Assembly (NCBI GenBank): GCA_910576775.1
Contig: CAJTJV010000013.1
Span: forward strand, 1 to 64,000
Source: an uncultured Muribaculaceae bacterium
Lineage (GTDB): Bacteria > Bacteroidota > Bacteroidia > Bacteroidales > Muribaculaceae
Direction: 5' to 3'
Length of the DNA: 64,000 nt
Part shown: one piece after another, positions 61,496-64,000 of the stretch
Layout: each line of letters opens with the position of its first letter
How positions within the stretch are numbered: position 1 is the stretch's first letter
Notes under the pieces: generated by a model
What the model saw: the letters and a program-made list of their open reading frames with translations, nothing else
Told to the model about the DNA's origin: nothing
The model's database searches: none
Translations under genes and position numbers: made by a program

Positions 61496-61948
61496 ATGAA
61501 TATAGGCGACAAATTTCCCGACATATTGGGCATCGATGCAGAAGGCAAGGAAGTGCGTCTGAGCGACTATCCCGGTAAAAAATTCATCATCTATTTCTAT
61601 CCCAAGGACAATACCCCCGGCTGCACCGCCGAGGCGTGTAGCATCAACGACGGTCTCCATGAACTTGCCGCACGCGGATATCAGGTAATAGGCGTAAGCA
61701 AGGATTCCGCGGCAAGCCACATCAAATTCGCCGCCAAGTACTCCCTCGGATTCCCGCTTGTAGCAGACACCGAAACGACACTGTGTCAATTCGCGGGAGT
61801 GTGGCAGAAGAAAAAAATGGCCGGCCGCGAATACATGGGAATAGTACGCACGACATTCATCACCGATGCCGACGGCATTGTAACACATATCATTCCCAAA
61901 GTAGACACAAAGAACGCCGCCGGGCAGCTTCTCAAATACCTCGGCTGA
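61496..61948 (+). CDS. bcp: Thioredoxin-dependent thiol peroxidase (Bcp/PrxQ)
   Basis: 150 aa. The peroxidatic Cys43 is in NTPGCTAEAC with the second Cys48 five residues later, the PrxQ pattern. KKFIIYFYPKDNTPGC and the FPLVADTETTLC segment complete the fold. Reduces H2O2 and alkyl hydroperoxides. Its TGA abuts the ATG of the following glycosidase-like gene. Confidence 0.95.
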   Translation: MNIGDKFPDILGIDAEGKEVRLSDYPGKKFIIYFYPKDNTPGCTAEACSINDGLHELAARGYQVIGVSKDSAASHIKFAAKYSLGFPLVADTETTLCQFAGVWQKKKMAGREYMGIVRTTFITDADGIVTHIIPKVDTKNAAGQLLKYLG

Positions 61949-63943
61949 ATGAAAAGACTTGTCTTAGGTGCGGCTGTCATGCTGACGGTCGCCGCAGGCG
62001 CACATTCCCGCTGGGAGATTCTTCCCGACAGCAATGTGATACGGATGGATGTAGCCGCCACGGCACGCCCGCACGCCGACCACATCGAGATGAGCGGTAA
62101 AATGATGTCCGTTGTGTTGTACTGGGACATCGACAGCGCCGGAACCTTCGGCGTGAACCGCTCCCTGGTGTTCCCGATGCTCCGCACGATCCCCAACAAC
62201 ACCCACGCCAGCCTTAATCTGCACAATGACGTGGACCTCGCAGGGATGCTGCGCATCAACAACAAACGCGTGACTTTCCGAAGCACCGGCATAACAATAA
62301 ACGGCGACATGGAAGTGACATCGGAATACCGCAACGGTCCCCTGACGCTCGAACTGAAGCGCACCATCTTCCCGAGCATGGAACAGGCAGCAATGGCCGA
62401 GCTGTATGTAGCCCGCAACACAGGCGAGAAATCTCTGGACCTGCTTGTTCCCTCGCTTTCGCAGAGCTATGTCACAAATCCTGCCAAAGGCGTAGGCGGC
62501 TCCTATGCGGTGCAGACCGACGTCGACGGAAGCGGCTGCTATTCGCTCGCCCCTGGCGACTCGGCTGTGTTCGCCCTCACAATACAGGCATATCCGCGCA
62601 CGGGAGGGACGCCGGTTAAAATCGACGCCGCCAAAGAGCTTGACGGTCGCCGCACATTCCTCCACTCCATTGACAGTAATCTTGTCCTCGACACTCCCGA
62701 CGACGCCATCGACATAGAATTCCGCTACGCCAAAATCCGCGGATCCGAAAGCATATTCAAGACAAAAGGCGGCTACATGCATGCTCCCGGCGGCGAGGCT
62801 TATTATGCCGCGCTATGGTGCAACGACCAGGCGGAATACATCAACCCGTTCTTTCCCTTCTTAGGCTACGACATCGGCAACGAGTCGGCGCTGAACACTT
62901 TCCGGCATTTCGCACGCTACATCAACGACGAGTACAAGGCCGTACCAAGCTCCATCATAGCCGAAGGAGACGGATATTGGAACGGTGCCGGCGACCGCGG
63001 CGACGCCGCTATGCTGGCTTACGGAGCATCGCGCTATGCGCTGGCGCGTGCCGACATAGAGGAAGCCAGCGAACTGTGGCCGCTGATTGAGTGGTGTCTC
63101 GAGTACTGCCGCCGCAATCTCGATGAAAACGGCGTAGTCCGCTCCGACCACGATGAGCTTGAAGGGCGCTTTCCCGCAGGCGACGCCAACCTCTGCACGG
63201 CGTCGCTCTACTATGATGCCCTGCTGTCGGCAGCAGCCCTCGGCAAGGAGATCGGACGTCCCTCCGGACAGCTCAAGGCATACCGCATACAGGCCGGAGA
63301 GATGCGCAAAGCCATAGAAAAGCATTTCGGCGCCAATGTCCGGGGCTTCGACACTTACCGTTATTACGAGGGAAATGATGTACTCCGTTCCTGGATATGT
63401 ATTCCATTGGTTATGGGAATCAACGAGCGCGCCGACCAGACCGTAAAGGCGCTTTTCAGTCCGGAAATGTACACCGCTGACGGCGTGCTGACATGTCAGG
63501 GCTTTCCCATATTCTGGGACCGCGCCACACTCTACACCCTCCGCGGAGCGTTACATGCCGGCTACCCGGACGAGGTGCTGCCGCGTCTATCCGATTACTC
63601 CCGGCGGCGCCTGCTCGGCGAGCATGTGCCCTACCCCGTCGAGGCATGGCCGGAGGGCAGCCAGCGCCATCTGTCGGCTGAGAGCGGCCTCTACTGCCGC
63701 ATAATAACGGAAGGTCTCTTCGGAATCCGTCCGACCGGCATGCACTCTTTCGACATGACTCCGCAGTTGCCGTCCGGCTGGGATTTCGCACGTCTGAGCC
63801 ACATACGGGCTTTCGGTGCCGATTTCGACATCGCAATTGAACGTATCTCGCCCGAAAAAATCCGCATCACCGTCGCCAATCGCGGCGGCAAAACACGGAC
63901 ATTCACCACTCGACCCGGCCGCACCATAAACATAAAATTGTAA
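61949..63943 (+). CDS. Exported six-hairpin glycosidase-like protein
   Basis: 664 aa with signal peptide (LVLGAAVMLTVAAGAHS). The first 270 residues are beta-rich. From about 280 an (alpha/alpha)6-barrel pattern appears: GGEAYYAALWCNDQAEYINPFFPFLGY, GDGYWNGAGDRGDAAMLAYG, WPLIEWCLEYCRRN and WPEGSQRHLSAESGLYCRIITEGLFGI, with a C-terminal beta-sandwich. This is the six-hairpin (clan GH-G/L/M-like) layout. Conserved acidic residues in the barrel fit a hydrolase, but I cannot assign a GH family or substrate. It directly follows bcp with no gap. Confidence 0.68.
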   Translation: MKRLVLGAAVMLTVAAGAHSRWEILPDSNVIRMDVAATARPHADHIEMSGKMMSVVLYWDIDSAGTFGVNRSLVFPMLRTIPNNTHASLNLHNDVDLAGMLRINNKRVTFRSTGITINGDMEVTSEYRNGPLTLELKRTIFPSMEQAAMAELYVARNTGEKSLDLLVPSLSQSYVTNPAKGVGGSYAVQTDVDGSGCYSLAPGDSAVFALTIQAYPRTGGTPVKIDAAKELDGRRTFLHSIDSNLVLDTPDDAIDIEFRYAKIRGSESIFKTKGGYMHAPGGEAYYAALWCNDQAEYINPFFPFLGYDIGNESALNTFRHFARYINDEYKAVPSSIIAEGDGYWNGAGDRGDAAMLAYGASRYALARADIEEASELWPLIEWCLEYCRRNLDENGVVRSDHDELEGRFPAGDANLCTASLYYDALLSAAALGKEIGRPSGQLKAYRIQAGEMRKAIEKHFGANVRGFDTYRYYEGNDVLRSWICIPLVMGINERADQTVKALFSPEMYTADGVLTCQGFPIFWDRATLYTLRGALHAGYPDEVLPRLSDYSRRRLLGEHVPYPVEAWPEGSQRHLSAESGLYCRIITEGLFGIRPTGMHSFDMTPQLPSGWDFARLSHIRAFGADFDIAIERISPEKIRITVANRGGKTRTFTTRPGRTINIKL

Positions 63944-64000
63944 TCGGAGAGCCCCCAAGCCACTTGCGGCCGCGTCGCATGAGCTTATAGTACCGGATAG

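Overview
The window reads as a chromosomal segment of a gut-type Bacteroidales, most likely a Muribaculaceae relative (inference; no 16S rRNA is present). Supporting signs are the Bacteroidetes promoter pattern (TTTG, then about 20 nt, then TAnnTTTG) before many genes, a sphingolipid-type serine palmitoyltransferase, SusA-like and pullulanase GH13 enzymes, streptopain-like C10 proteases, a type IX secretion plug protein (DUF5103), POT and NSS transporters, and many SPII lipoproteins. Most of the window is dense, moderately GC-rich housekeeping sequence. The stretch at about 25.3-27.8 kb is clearly more AT-rich.

Layout. 0-4.7 kb: tRNA-Gly(CCC), a His-rich small protein, serine palmitoyltransferase, reverse rubrerythrin, a GH18 lipoprotein and a FISUMP-like lipoprotein. 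4.7-11.2 kb: a large secreted Fn3/choice-of-anchor protein convergent with a SusA-like alpha-amylase. Both are broken by one 1.3-kb inversion across their facing 3' ends. 11.2-15.5 kb (minus): LysE-like exporter, CBM9-like protein, CCA-adding enzyme and a fused AAA ATPase-DUF4435 protein. 15.8-20.3 kb: MORN-GH25 lysozyme, type I pullulanase, a tail-only secreted protein, an alpha/beta hydrolase. 20.4-25.1 kb: NSS symporter, a broken KilA-N gene, DUF3109, DUF5103 and ung. 25.2-28.1 kb: tRNA-Arg(CCG) followed by an AT-rich island with a frameshifted C10 protease, a lipoprotein and a serpin tail. 28.2-38.7 kb: ftsY-rimO-isochorismate synthase-two SGNH proteins-LolE-like permease, then rsfS-ftsH and a DUF3298 lipoprotein. 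38.9-45.9 kb: a large C10 protease, DUF3127, proS, umuDC and an HU-like gene. 45.9-51.2 kb: mfd between two RAYT-type (HUH/Y1) transposase genes, each beside clusters of REP-like palindromes, plus a 75-bp promoter-bearing tandem repeat. 51.4-64 kb: two unknown genes, gapA, mscL-aroK, GH27, alanine dehydrogenase, RNase H, a GH13 branching enzyme, a POT transporter, a Bcp peroxidase and a six-hairpin glycosidase-like protein.

Functional themes. Alpha-glucan and glycan use is represented by the SusA-like enzyme, pullulanase, branching enzyme, GH27, GH18 and the six-hairpin protein. Secreted proteins with C-terminal tails fit type IX export (DUF5103). Oxidative stress and DNA damage are covered by rubrerythrin, Bcp, ung, mfd and umuDC. 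The observations most worth following are the gene-swapping inversion (8220-9522), the RAYT/REP system around mfd with compensatory changes in its palindromes, the repeat carrying a -7 element and a variable-arm hairpin, the fused ATPase-DUF4435 protein (PARIS/OLD-like), and the AT-rich protease/serpin island. Two single-base homopolymer frameshifts (C10 protease, KilA-N) could be true decay, phase variation or sequence error.
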